A DNA stretch of 48,484 bases from Sphingomonadales bacterium (GTDB lineage Bacteria > Bacteroidota > Bacteroidia > UBA7662), in NCBI GenBank assembly GCA_016872215.1, contig VHAX01000015.1, positions 1 to 48,484 on the forward strand. Direction: 5' to 3'. The first letter of the stretch is position 1. Each line of letters begins with the position of its first letter. Positions 7,428 to 16,088 of the stretch are shown here, in pieces. The position numbers and the translations under genes are program-made. The notes beneath the pieces were generated by a model. It had not been told where the DNA came from and did no database searches. It was given only the letters and a program-made list of their open reading frames with translations.

Positions 7428-8754
7428 ATGGTTCTCTTTCTTTATCATTTTTGTTGTTGAGCATGAGTAAGGCCAAAAACATGAGCCAAAATGGGTTATC
7501 CGCTCTCAGAAATGTTGATTCCAGAAGATTATGCAGGATTGTGAAGATCAATGCTGAGTAGAACAAAAAATGAAACGAATGCCTTGGTCTACCCCTTAGG
7601 AAAAAACTAATAATTGATTGGGCCAATACAAGAAAGAGGAACAACCCTAATCCACTGACTCCAAGCGACAATACCAAATCCAAATATCCATTATGACCTT
7701 GGTTGTTGAGTACCACCCAATCGGCATAAACCGGTGCAAATTCGGATAGAATGTTATGATTACCCACTTGCCACACCGATCCATAGCCCATGCCCATTAG
7801 CCAATAGTGGGGCAAGGCCAGCACCATGGTAAGCCAAATCATCGCTCTTCCGGTGAATGCTTCCGGATCCTCTAAGATTTTGAGTAGTTTGGGCATCCAA
7901 ACGGACTGTGTGGCCACCAGGCCGAGGATCAGGCCGGTAAGAGACAGGCCCAGCATAAGGCGGCGCAGCCGCGACTCTGAACTTAGATAAAAAAGTAAGC
8001 CAGCTACCAAACTGGGCATCAGCAACAATAGGGTTGTTTTGGATTGGGTGAATCCAATAAAAAGGAGGGATCCTAAAACAGCCAACCACCACAATGGATC
8101 TTTACTGCGGATGTAGGCATAAATGAACAGCAGTATGCTGATCAGTTGGGCAGGGCCTGCGTGGTTTTTATGCTGGAATATGCCTTTCCAATTGCCCACC
8201 AGCATGGGGTCGCCTTCTTCTACATAGGTATGGCGGGCGCCTTTCAGGATGGGTATGGCCATAAGACTCACCATCAACAGCAGCACATGGGTTCGGGCCA
8301 ACCAGGTAATAATCCGCTCGCCTGCCAGGTCGGTGAGCATGAACAGCGTGGTGGTGGTGATCCATAACAAAAACACCCGGCGAAGCGCGATGCTGGGCAC
8401 GACCGACCAGCCCACACTGGCTGTGGCATACAACAAAACTACCCACAAAGCCGGATGCCGAAATACAGCGGTTGCATCGCCTTTGCGCCAATACATGACC
8501 ACAGAACCCATCCAAAACATGATAAATAATACTTGGCGTATGGCATTGGCGCCCCCTGTTTCTCCGAGTTCCTTTTTTGGTTCGGAAACGGCGAATGGAT
8601 GTATGCCTATATAGGTGTAGGCCAGAAACAAGCAGAGCCAGAGCGACGCAAGGAGTTGCTCATCCACGACCCATGTGCGCCAGTTCCAGGCATCGGACTG
8701 AGGCTGGGCGGATGCACTTGTGCTTATGGGTTTATTGGCCGTGGGTGGTTGCAT
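7414..8754 (-). CDS. O-antigen polymerase/ligase-like membrane protein (Wzy/WaaL, ExoQ-like)
   Basis: This 446-residue polytopic membrane protein most likely polymerises exopolysaccharide repeat units at the periplasmic face (Wzy) or ligates a glycan to a carrier. About ten to twelve hydrophobic segments are visible. The family signature appears as GIFQHKNHAGP near the middle, FTQSKTTLLLL following it, and the large periplasmic loop motif NNQGHNGYLDLVLSLG. These match ExoQ-type members of the O-antigen ligase superfamily. The first ~25 residues are polar and probably cytoplasmic. Start and stop overlap both neighbouring GT2 genes (23 and 14 bp), a tight operon arrangement. With the flippase, Wzz-like and Wza-like genes next to it, a Wzy role is favoured over ligase, but this is inference from context. 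Confidence 0.8.
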   Translation of the reverse strand: MQPPTANKPISTSASAQPQSDAWNWRTWVVDEQLLASLWLCLFLAYTYIGIHPFAVSEPKKELGETGGANAIRQVLFIMFWMGSVVMYWRKGDATAVFRHPALWVVLLYATASVGWSVVPSIALRRVFLLWITTTTLFMLTDLAGERIITWLARTHVLLLMVSLMAIPILKGARHTYVEEGDPMLVGNWKGIFQHKNHAGPAQLISILLFIYAYIRSKDPLWWLAVLGSLLFIGFTQSKTTLLLLMPSLVAGLLFYLSSESRLRRLMLGLSLTGLILGLVATQSVWMPKLLKILEDPEAFTGRAMIWLTMVLALPHYWLMGMGYGSVWQVGNHNILSEFAPVYADWVVLNNQGHNGYLDLVLSLGVSGLGLFLFLVLAQSIISFFLRGRPRHSFHFLFYSALIFTILHNLLESTFLRADNPFWLMFLALLMLNNKNDKEREPYAPL

Positions 8755-9682
8755 ATTCGGAGATGGAACGCCCCATCCAGGCCTCGAATTTTCCGATCTG
8801 GCGTTGGATTTTTAGGGCATAGAAGGCGCGGCGTAGCGGAAAAATGACCCAGAGCACGGGCAAGGCACCCATCAGCATCATGGCCTTCAGGAGTTCGATC
8901 AGCGACTTTAGCCAACCGCTGTGCAGGCGGTGAATGCGCATATCGCCTTGCCCTATTCGACGGCTTCGTTGGGTGGCCCACTTCCACGACAAGCGGCTAG
9001 TATCAAATCGTTCATAACTGAGAGCCCGACCAGCATAGGCAAACTGCGCACCTGCTTTCTTCATGCGGGTGAAAAATTCCTTGTCGCCTCCGCCTGTTAG
9101 GGCGTATCTAGGATCGAAGCGTTGGGCGCCTGATTGGCGCCAGCCCGCTGCTTCGATGAGTACGGCTGTAGTGCCCTCGATGAGGTTTACCCGTCCTTCG
9201 GGGGTGGTTTGAGCGCGGTAGTATAGGTTAATGCCTTCTGTCCAGGCGGGGGGCGGACTACTGAACTGCGGGTTCACTTTTCCTCCCGTTACGGTGGCGC
9301 CGTAGCGTTTCGCTGCATCGTAGAGGGCCTGAATCCAGGTGGGCTCTGCGGTCTCATCATCGTCGATCATGGCTAAATAATCGGCCGATTGGTAGTGAAA
9401 TGCCTCGTGCAGCAGGGCATTTCGAACCTGTGAGATTCCGCGTTCGGGCACGGGAAGGGCTTTAATGGGGTAGGGATACGCCGCCGCAAGCGCCTTCACA
9501 CAGGCCATACCGGCGCCCCCTTCCCCTTCGTTGTCGGCCACCAAAATCATCAGGCGCAGCGGTGTTTGTTGCGCGGCCAAGGACTGGAGCAGTTCCATGA
9601 GCCCCTTCGGTCGCTTAAAGGTGGGCACCCCTATGCAAATGAAGGGATCGGCTGGGGCGGTGGTATGCTGATCAGCGTTCAT
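8732..9682 (-). CDS. Glycosyltransferase family 2 (GT-A)
   Basis: This 316-residue glycosyltransferase is expected to build the exopolysaccharide repeat unit at the cytoplasmic membrane face. Visible features are FICIGVPTFKRPKGL at the start of the GT-A fold, ILVADNEGEG, the RGISQVRNALL helix, and the metal-binding AMIDDDETAEP (DxD-like). FDPRYALTGGGDKEFFTRM matches the acceptor-side motif of this subfamily, and a hydrophobic stretch near 270-290 suggests membrane association. The gene overlaps the flippase gene by 11 bp and the polymerase gene by 23 bp. Donor and acceptor are unknown. Confidence 0.85.
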   Translation of the reverse strand: MNADQHTTAPADPFICIGVPTFKRPKGLMELLQSLAAQQTPLRLMILVADNEGEGGAGMACVKALAAAYPYPIKALPVPERGISQVRNALLHEAFHYQSADYLAMIDDDETAEPTWIQALYDAAKRYGATVTGGKVNPQFSSPPPAWTEGINLYYRAQTTPEGRVNLIEGTTAVLIEAAGWRQSGAQRFDPRYALTGGGDKEFFTRMKKAGAQFAYAGRALSYERFDTSRLSWKWATQRSRRIGQGDMRIHRLHSGWLKSLIELLKAMMLMGALPVLWVIFPLRRAFYALKIQRQIGKFEAWMGRSISEYATTHGQ

Positions 9683-10994
9683 TCAAAACTTCTTTATTCC
9701 TGGGGCTCATGATGAGGTACAACAGCACACATTCTCCTGCCAGTATACCGATGAGTGAGGCTTCTGCCCCCATAAAATAAGCCAAAAGTGCGGTGGTGGG
9801 CACCGTAATGAGGGCGCTGTAGAGTGTAAATCGACTCAAGGCACGAAACTGGTCTTGCGCTTGCCAAAGTACGCTGCTGGGGGCTCGCACGGTGGAGAGC
9901 AAGCGAATGAGGATGAGCATAAACAAAGATGATTGGAATATGGGCATGCTCGACTGTTCTTTCCAATAATAGCCACTGGCAAACAGCAGAATTCCGCAGG
10001 CGAGCAATACATTACCTAACCAGGCAGTGAGGTTCAGGATTCTAAAGCGCTTGAGCGATTTTTGGGCTTCAGTAGCCTGCCCATCATGGATCAGTTTTCG
10101 CAGGCGCGGCCGTTCGACCTGCGTGAGGCTCATATTCACCACGGCGAGTGGTCGGAACAACAACATGGCTGCGGCGAGGGGTGCGAAGGCCTCACTGCCC
10201 AGCAGGAGGGTCACGATATAGGGATGGGCGTTGGCTGTGGCCTCGGTGGTAACCACTCCCAGGAGTGCGTGTTGTCCCTGCCGTTTGAATCCTTCGCGAA
10301 ATGGGTCCCATGGCGACACCATATGACCTACAAATTCCGGTTCGTTTCTCTTCTTTTTATCCCCAAACATGGTGAACAACACCTCCCATTGAAGTCGGTG
10401 GTAGGCTCGAGGTAGGGCGGGGAGGGCAAGCAGGGCCGCAAATGCATTCAACCCAGCTGTTTGTAAGAGTCCAATATTGTGGGTGACGAACAGCAGGGCA
10501 ATCCCTATTAGTCCGACTACTGCATAAACAGCATCGGAAGTCACCACCCGGCTGTGTGCATGGGTGTTGTTGCCATAGGCACGACCGAACCACCTCAAGG
10601 TAGTGAATAGTCCGCTCAATCCGAAGGCGATTGAGGTGTGTATGGGTGCATCCATCCCCCACGCGATCGACGCTTGGAGCAGCCCGGCGATCAACGACAA
10701 AAGCAGGTTCACCCGCAGGTAGCTCCGCATCCGTTGGTCGCGCTCTGGCCCCTCGTTGGCCGATAACTCGATCAGCGCGGGCGAACCCAACAGCGCATTG
10801 GATAGGCCCATCAACAGGGCTTGGGTAACGAGCAAAAAAGCGAATATGCCATACTCCTTTTGGCTGCACATCTGCATGATGGCCAAACCATGCAGGAGAT
10901 TGGTGAGGGCGGTACCGGCCGAACCACCCACAGCGCCTATGGCCCGCCTCAAACTTAAGCGATCGGCCATAACGGGTGTATGCGTTTGCCCCAT
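9672..10994 (-). CDS. Polysaccharide flippase (Wzx/MATE-like membrane protein)
   Basis: This multi-pass membrane protein of about 440 residues probably flips the undecaprenyl-linked repeat unit to the periplasmic side. It has roughly twelve hydrophobic segments with the spacing of Wzx/oligosaccharide flippases and an N-terminal amphipathic stretch (ADRLSLRRAIGAVGGSAGTALTNLLHG). The frame is open up to 11093, but that would overlap the GT26 gene by about 90 bp and add an unlikely Cys/Pro-rich leader. ATG 10994 (MGQTHTPV) sits 7 bp after the GT26 stop and is preferred; ATG 10970 is a second option. Family assignment rests on hydropathy and gene order more than on a sharp motif. Confidence 0.75.
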   Translation of the reverse strand: MGQTHTPVMADRLSLRRAIGAVGGSAGTALTNLLHGLAIMQMCSQKEYGIFAFLLVTQALLMGLSNALLGSPALIELSANEGPERDQRMRSYLRVNLLLSLIAGLLQASIAWGMDAPIHTSIAFGLSGLFTTLRWFGRAYGNNTHAHSRVVTSDAVYAVVGLIGIALLFVTHNIGLLQTAGLNAFAALLALPALPRAYHRLQWEVLFTMFGDKKKRNEPEFVGHMVSPWDPFREGFKRQGQHALLGVVTTEATANAHPYIVTLLLGSEAFAPLAAAMLLFRPLAVVNMSLTQVERPRLRKLIHDGQATEAQKSLKRFRILNLTAWLGNVLLACGILLFASGYYWKEQSSMPIFQSSLFMLILIRLLSTVRAPSSVLWQAQDQFRALSRFTLYSALITVPTTALLAYFMGAEASLIGILAGECVLLYLIMSPRNKEVLNER

Positions 10995-11001
10995 CGAGCC
11001 A

Positions 11002-11784
11002 TCAGCCTCTACGCGATTTGCGGTACCGCCAAGCGCAAAACACGCTGTGGGGATTGGTGAGCGCATACCGCCAAAACAGCTTCTTGGGATCATCCATCAG
11101 GCGAAATACCCACTCCAACCCGGCATTCTGCATCCACATCGGAGCACGAGGATAGTGCCCTGTTACGTAATTATAGCAACCTCCACATGTTATAATAACA
11201 GGAACTTTGAGTTTATTTCTGTTTCTAAGGCAGAATTTTTGTTCGGCGGGCTTTCCCATTCCCACCCACAACACATCGGCACCTGATGCACTGATCTGCT
11301 CGCATAGCTCATCCTCATCCTCAGATCGGAAGTATCCGTTGCGCACCCCCACCACCTCCATGCGCTCGTGCTGAGCGCCTAAAATGCGCGCGGCTTCGTG
11401 AACCACTTCCTCCTTACCGCCTAACAAATAGTGCCGCAAATTCTGTTGAAAACGCTCAGGTAGGTCGTGGATCATATCGGTGGTTGCTGCACGCTCCGGG
11501 ATGTGCGTGGCGTGAAACCAACGGGAAAACGACACCACACTTTGTCCGTCTGCATGTATACAGCTCCCTTCATCCATGATGGCCGCAAATTCGGAGTCGC
11601 TGTGGTAGGATGATATAGCGTGCCCGTTGCTGCTGAACACCAAATAAGGCTCGGGCCGTTCAGATTCAGATGCTTTACGCCACTTCAAACAATACGCCCC
11701 CAGCATTTGAGCCAGTGTTGTGCGGTCGATCGCAGCCGTGGAAATGCCGGCCACATCTACTGTTGGAAATTCTGGATACTTCAA
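11002..11784 (-). CDS. WecG/TagA/CpsF family glycosyltransferase (GT26)
   Basis: This 260-residue GT26 enzyme transfers a sugar such as ManNAc(A) or a glucosyl-type residue to a polyprenyl-diphosphate-linked acceptor, usually as the second sugar of the repeat unit. Conserved landmarks are SSNGHAIS, the GSCIHADGQSVV segment with the catalytic-site Asp, the HYLLGGKEEVV strand, VLWVGMGKPAEQKF, and the C-terminal CGGCYNYVTGHYPRAP with MQNAGLEWVFRL. The last motif is almost diagnostic. It is spaced 28 bp from the wzz-like gene and 7 bp from the flippase start, so it lies in the same operon. A GT26 partner fits with a WecA-type initiating enzyme downstream. Confidence 0.92.
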   Translation of the reverse strand: MKYPEFPTVDVAGISTAAIDRTTLAQMLGAYCLKWRKASESERPEPYLVFSSNGHAISSYHSDSEFAAIMDEGSCIHADGQSVVSFSRWFHATHIPERAATTDMIHDLPERFQQNLRHYLLGGKEEVVHEAARILGAQHERMEVVGVRNGYFRSEDEDELCEQISASGADVLWVGMGKPAEQKFCLRNRNKLKVPVIITCGGCYNYVTGHYPRAPMWMQNAGLEWVFRLMDDPKKLFWRYALTNPHSVFCAWRYRKSRRG

Positions 11785-11812
11785 TCTTTGATGGCAGTTC
11801 GTTCAGGGGGGT

Positions 11813-12841
11813 CTACGAAAGTTCATTACGGGGACGAAGTCGGATTAATCCGATGACCCCACCCATAAACCCGAATAATAAGCCAAACAGAATTCTTCCC
11901 TTCCCGTAGCGCTCCAAGGGTAGGCGTGGTTGATCGATGATTTGAATGACTGGCTCCTCACGCTCGAGCGCATATTTGGCCATTTCATAGCTTTTCACCA
12001 ACTCTCCATACACGGCTCCAAGCATTTGCACCTCCATTTCTTTGCGCATACGGGGCACTTTGGTTTTGGCCTGCACATAGCCGAGCATCTGATCCTGCTC
12101 ATCGGCCACTTGATAAACCGCCGAATTCATGACTCTTTCTACCGAATCGACCCGATTGGCGAGGATCTGCACATGTTTACGGGTCTTCCCCACTTTGAGG
12201 TCCATATACATAATGGTGGCTTCGCGCAGGAGCTCATTACCCAAATCGAGCACCCAGCGCTCATCGTTGGCTATAACCTTTAGGTTGATGAGCGATGCCT
12301 TTCGGTCGACCCGTTCCAAACTGATCCCTTTTTCAACCAATTCGAGGGTCAACTCTGTTAGCACACTATCCTCCAATCGGGTGAATTGATCGCGGGCTTT
12401 GCCCACAGGAATTAACTGTACCTCACCCTTTTGAAGCGTGCGTGGGTAGTTGCGCTGAAGCCAGTCGTTAAACAAACTGCTATCGCCTCTGTGCGGGATG
12501 GGTTTGAGCAGCGCATTTTGGATGATTCGGTCCGATTTAAGCAGGAGCATCAGATTGTCCGCTGAAAACAGACTAGCATCGCCGAATAAGCCCAACCCTA
12601 GTTGATTGGCGAGCCCTGAGAGCCCTCCCATACCGGCAGTCTTTTCCTCGACGGCGAAGGTGATCCGGCTTTCAAACTTCTCCTCACGAAAAAAATGAGC
12701 CAAAAGCACCCCTACGATCGCCATGCCAAAACCATACATCGCCATTCGAAGGCGCTGCTTCCAATAATGCTGTACCCAATGACCCAAGCGGTCGGTGAGG
12801 TCACCCAGCGTTACCACTCTTTGGGTCGGTTGATCATTCAT
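11813..12841 (-). CDS. Chain-length determinant (Wzz-family) inner-membrane protein
   Basis: This 342-residue polysaccharide co-polymerase sets chain length and couples polymerisation to export. It has the expected layout: a short cytoplasmic N-terminus, a transmembrane helix near residues 33-52, a long periplasmic alpha-helical/coiled-coil region with GNELLREATIMYMDLKVGK, and a second helix near 311-330 (LFGLLFGFMGGVIGLI) following a Pro-rich PRLPLERYGKGR segment. There is no BY-kinase domain, so it is a Wzz-type rather than a full Wzc-type protein. It lies between the Wza-like gene (39 bp) and the GT26 gene. Confidence 0.88.
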   Translation of the reverse strand: MNDQPTQRVVTLGDLTDRLGHWVQHYWKQRLRMAMYGFGMAIVGVLLAHFFREEKFESRITFAVEEKTAGMGGLSGLANQLGLGLFGDASLFSADNLMLLLKSDRIIQNALLKPIPHRGDSSLFNDWLQRNYPRTLQKGEVQLIPVGKARDQFTRLEDSVLTELTLELVEKGISLERVDRKASLINLKVIANDERWVLDLGNELLREATIMYMDLKVGKTRKHVQILANRVDSVERVMNSAVYQVADEQDQMLGYVQAKTKVPRMRKEMEVQMLGAVYGELVKSYEMAKYALEREEPVIQIIDQPRLPLERYGKGRILFGLLFGFMGGVIGLIRLRPRNELS

Positions 12842-12880
12842 ACTGATAATTAAGTTCAGGCATCGGGCTTGGGTTCACGA

Positions 12881-15610
12881 CTATAGGCGTGTTAAAAGCA
12901 ATAAAACTGTTGTTAGGGAGGTTAAAGCTTGAAGTGTGCGGGCAAATACCAAATCCACGTCCACATCTTTCTTTTCTTCTTTAGGCTTTTCGAACTTATA
13001 TTCCAATGCAACAACTGATCCAGCCTGAACCGGTGGCGTTCTTTTAAATATTAGATAATTGTTCGTGCCCCGCACACTGCCATCGGGGTAGCGCACGATA
13101 AGGCTTGATATATCCGCCTTTTCAGCAAATCCACCGGCCAGTTTACTCACATACCAACGGGCACCATGTTTGCCCTGGTAGACGTAGTCGCTCACTTCAT
13201 ACGATTTTTCTTGTCCCAACACATCCGCGAACATTTCCTCTAGTCTTGTGGCCTTCAATCGTATCCCAACGGTGTTGCTGAAAGTGAGGATACTGACCTC
13301 ATCGCCTTCCACCAAAACCGGATCGTAGCGCCGGCTTCCCGGATTTTTAAGGCATTTTTCGAGGTTGATGCCCACGTTCTTGATGTTGTTGTGGGATCTT
13401 ATCAAAATGGCATACTTCTTTTCGGCAAGTTTATTGAGTCCTCCCGCCTCTCTAATCAACTCGCTCAGGTGCATGCGGTATTCCTTCAATGGATATTCAC
13501 CCGGATACATGATTTGCCCATCGATTCTAACGCTGCGTTTGAGGTCGAACAACGGCAATTTACGTACATAAATTTGATCGAATGGCGCCAGTTGATATGG
13601 CCGTGTACTACCGGTCTCTCTGTACTGGGAATCGACCTGTAGACTGATGCGTCGGTATCTACTGCCCTCCCCTACGGCGTATTCGAGTCGAAACAAATCG
13701 ATGCGCGAAGGGTCTGCCGACTCAGTGAATCCCCCGGCCATGAGAATCAAATCGGATAGGTTCACTTTAGGATCGTAGGTGAGCGTGCGCATATTTCGTA
13801 CGGCGCCTGAAATCGATAAGCCCGCCGTTCGGGTGTAGGTCATGCGGTCGTAGACTGTCAGCTGATCGCCTGCCTGCAATTTGAAATCGCCGGGTTGGTT
13901 GAGGTCAACCCTCAGGTATTCTTCCAATTTGGGGTTTGCTGGATCGCGTCGGCGTACAAAAGCTTCGGGATGGGCTGTTGGTTCAGTGCCACCAGCCAAT
14001 TGAAGGGCATCTGACAAGGAAATCATGTCGCCAAGCTCAAACGGACGATTGAATGGTCTGCGTACGGAACCTTGTACGGCCAATTCATCGGTGTAAGTGA
14101 AGGTGGCTTTGTCGAATACCCGAATGAGGTCGCGTGGCTGCAGGGTGAATCGGTCGGCCTCATCGCCCGGAACACGGAGCAGCTCTGTAGTTCCGTCACG
14201 TCGCCTGCGTTCCACCATAAAAAATTGCAGGCGCGACTCTGGTGTGGTCTGAGCACGTGACAGGGCCCCTGCCAGGGTCAGATTGGGGGTGAGGTCGTAG
14301 CGACCTGGGTAGAAAACCGCACCTACTACTTCGGTGTAGGTTTCCAGGGGGCGACTGCTTTCTCTGATGCGCACCACATCTCCATCGCGCAATGTTGGAT
14401 TTTGTTTGCCGTCAAGGATGTCTTGCAGGCGATATTCAAGCAGCACAACGGAATCGGCCTGGATGCGTTCGATTTGTACGTATTCCACGTAGGTATTGTA
14501 GCGGAGTCCGCCCGCCAGATCAATCAGTTGTTTGAGGCCTTCCCCACCGATCAACTCATAGCGCATGGGGCGGCGCACAGCCCCGTCGAGGCGCACCACC
14601 TGTTCGGCCATGGGCACGAACAGCACGTCGTTGTGCTGCAAGTCAAAATCGTATTGAAGGGCTGGGTCTTTCATGAAACGGTACACATCGAGGGTCTTGC
14701 GCTCCTTACCCCTGATGATCTGAATTTTACGCACCGTTCCCTGTTCCTCTGGGCCCCCAGCCGCGGCCAATGCATTGAACGCGCTGTTGAGAGCCGATAG
14801 GGTGAACGTACCGGTAAGAACTGTTTCGCCAAATACGCTGACTTGCAGTGTGCGGGCGGTTTGGAGGGTAACGCTGAATTGGTCGCTCCTGAAACGATAG
14901 GCGCCACTGAGTCTTTGGAACAGAAGTCGACGGGCATCCCCCAGTCGAATCCCTTGAAGGTAGATTTGGGCCATCCCCGAAGGCTGCACATAGCCCTGAG
15001 GGTTGATTTCGAGTGACAAATCGTCTTGTGAGTTGCCAAATATGGTAATCCGCAGTTGGTCGCCCGCCCCCAGGGTGTAGTGGTCGGGTGCTTTAGCACC
15101 CTCCGTGGTGCGGAACACGGCCAGACTCTGATCGGTGAAGAGGTTATGTCCATAGATGTCGGAACCTTTCTTTTTCTGCAAAGCGGCTTTTTGTGCCACC
15201 ATAGCGGCCTCGTCGGCCTCCTTTTCCTCTTGTGTTGCACGGGGTTCACGCACGTCGACCGATTCTGCTGCCTGTTCACCACTATTTGAAGCCGAATTTT
15301 GGCGATTGTTTCCTTCGCTATTCCCCTTTGCTTGTCCACCCATCCGCTTTTGCCTCGCTATGTCATCCAACACCTTTAGGATTTCTTTTTGTCGGGCCAT
15401 CAATTGCTCGGGCGACAAATTCTGCAGGTTGATGCCGCGACTCTGCAGACCGCTTTCGGCCTCAGCAAGGGTGAGGCCCCGCTCCTCAAGTTCCTTGTTG
15501 ATGAGGGCCATTTGGGCAGGATTGGGCTGGTTCTGAGCCCATGTGCTCGTTGACATACCCACAAAAACAATCCCCACAAACAGCAGTATGGTGTGGATTT
15601 TTCTAATCAT
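12881..15610 (-). CDS. Wza-like polysaccharide export protein with multiple SLBB domains
   Basis: This outer-membrane exporter would form the channel through which the finished polymer leaves the cell. The 909-residue protein begins with a signal peptide (MIRKIHTILLFVGIVFVG...TWAQ). A Gln/Asn/Lys-rich linker follows, then the poly-export domain around DHYTLGAGDQLRITIFGNS. Repeated SLBB-type beta-grasp domains follow (for example VRRPMRYELIGGEGLKQLI, VFYPGRYDLTPNLTLAGAL, VRRPFNRPFELGDMISL), and a hydrophobic C-terminus ends it. ATG 15610 is chosen; the frame is open to 15760 but only the 15610 start puts the signal peptide at the N-terminus. No lipobox is seen, unlike E. coli Wza. It is the first gene of the exopolysaccharide operon, with a good promoter 31 bp upstream. 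Confidence 0.9.
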   Translation of the reverse strand: MIRKIHTILLFVGIVFVGMSTSTWAQNQPNPAQMALINKELEERGLTLAEAESGLQSRGINLQNLSPEQLMARQKEILKVLDDIARQKRMGGQAKGNSEGNNRQNSASNSGEQAAESVDVREPRATQEEKEADEAAMVAQKAALQKKKGSDIYGHNLFTDQSLAVFRTTEGAKAPDHYTLGAGDQLRITIFGNSQDDLSLEINPQGYVQPSGMAQIYLQGIRLGDARRLLFQRLSGAYRFRSDQFSVTLQTARTLQVSVFGETVLTGTFTLSALNSAFNALAAAGGPEEQGTVRKIQIIRGKERKTLDVYRFMKDPALQYDFDLQHNDVLFVPMAEQVVRLDGAVRRPMRYELIGGEGLKQLIDLAGGLRYNTYVEYVQIERIQADSVVLLEYRLQDILDGKQNPTLRDGDVVRIRESSRPLETYTEVVGAVFYPGRYDLTPNLTLAGALSRAQTTPESRLQFFMVERRRRDGTTELLRVPGDEADRFTLQPRDLIRVFDKATFTYTDELAVQGSVRRPFNRPFELGDMISLSDALQLAGGTEPTAHPEAFVRRRDPANPKLEEYLRVDLNQPGDFKLQAGDQLTVYDRMTYTRTAGLSISGAVRNMRTLTYDPKVNLSDLILMAGGFTESADPSRIDLFRLEYAVGEGSRYRRISLQVDSQYRETGSTRPYQLAPFDQIYVRKLPLFDLKRSVRIDGQIMYPGEYPLKEYRMHLSELIREAGGLNKLAEKKYAILIRSHNNIKNVGINLEKCLKNPGSRRYDPVLVEGDEVSILTFSNTVGIRLKATRLEEMFADVLGQEKSYEVSDYVYQGKHGARWYVSKLAGGFAEKADISSLIVRYPDGSVRGTNNYLIFKRTPPVQAGSVVALEYKFEKPKEEKKDVDVDLVFARTLQALTSLTTVLLLLTRL

Positions 15611-15640
15611 GACATTTCCCGTTTGTAGAATTATGGTTTT

Positions 15641-15668
15641 CAAACTTACTACTATAAGAAGTGGCAAA
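15641..15668 (-). promoter_or_regulatory. Bacteroidota-type promoter of the exopolysaccharide operon
   Basis: On the minus strand a TTTG (15665-15668) is followed 16 nt later by TAAGTTTG (15641-15648), matching the Bacteroidota -33/-7 pattern TTTG...TAnnTTTG. The -7 box ends 31 nt before the ATG of the Wza-like gene, a short untranslated leader as is common in the phylum. The same TTTG-N16-TAnnTTTG spacing recurs before the cohesin operon. Confidence 0.6.
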
Positions 15669-16088
15669 ATTAACGGATTTGGGTGCATAATTCGACCATG
15701 ATCTACAGCTTCGCCTGGTCGATCACATGTCAACATAGTTTCATCCGGTATCACGCGCAAATCGCAATCACTTATTCCCGAAACAGATTCAGTCGTTTTT
15801 CAAGAAAAATACTACTTATGAAAGTCTTCTGGAGGGTAATTTCTTTGTTTTTATCCACAGTCGGTGTGGGTAGCCGCCCCTTCAATTGGGTTATGGGTAG
15901 AAGGGTTGTTGTTTGCCCTATTTTTGCACCTATCCGCCATTTTATTGGCTCTCTCGATTTACCTTTTTTCAGTGAGCGGTTAATTCACTTTTCATCATCT
16001 CTAGTTATATCCCCCACATCATCCTCTTTCTTCCCCGACCTCAAATACAGAGCACTTAATGCCCATTACTTCATACCCTCTATAATAT
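15669..16088. other. Divergent intergenic region between the export gene and kbl
   Basis: About 420 bp with no convincing gene. A 165-codon open frame on the plus strand (from 15683) runs out of phase into kbl and has no recognisable features, so I treat it as spurious. The stretch 15900-16088 is T/C-rich on the plus strand. A lone TATTTTTG at 15919-15926 could be a -7 box for kbl, but it lacks a well-spaced -33 element and would leave a long leader. No hairpin riboswitch was recognised. Confidence 0.4.
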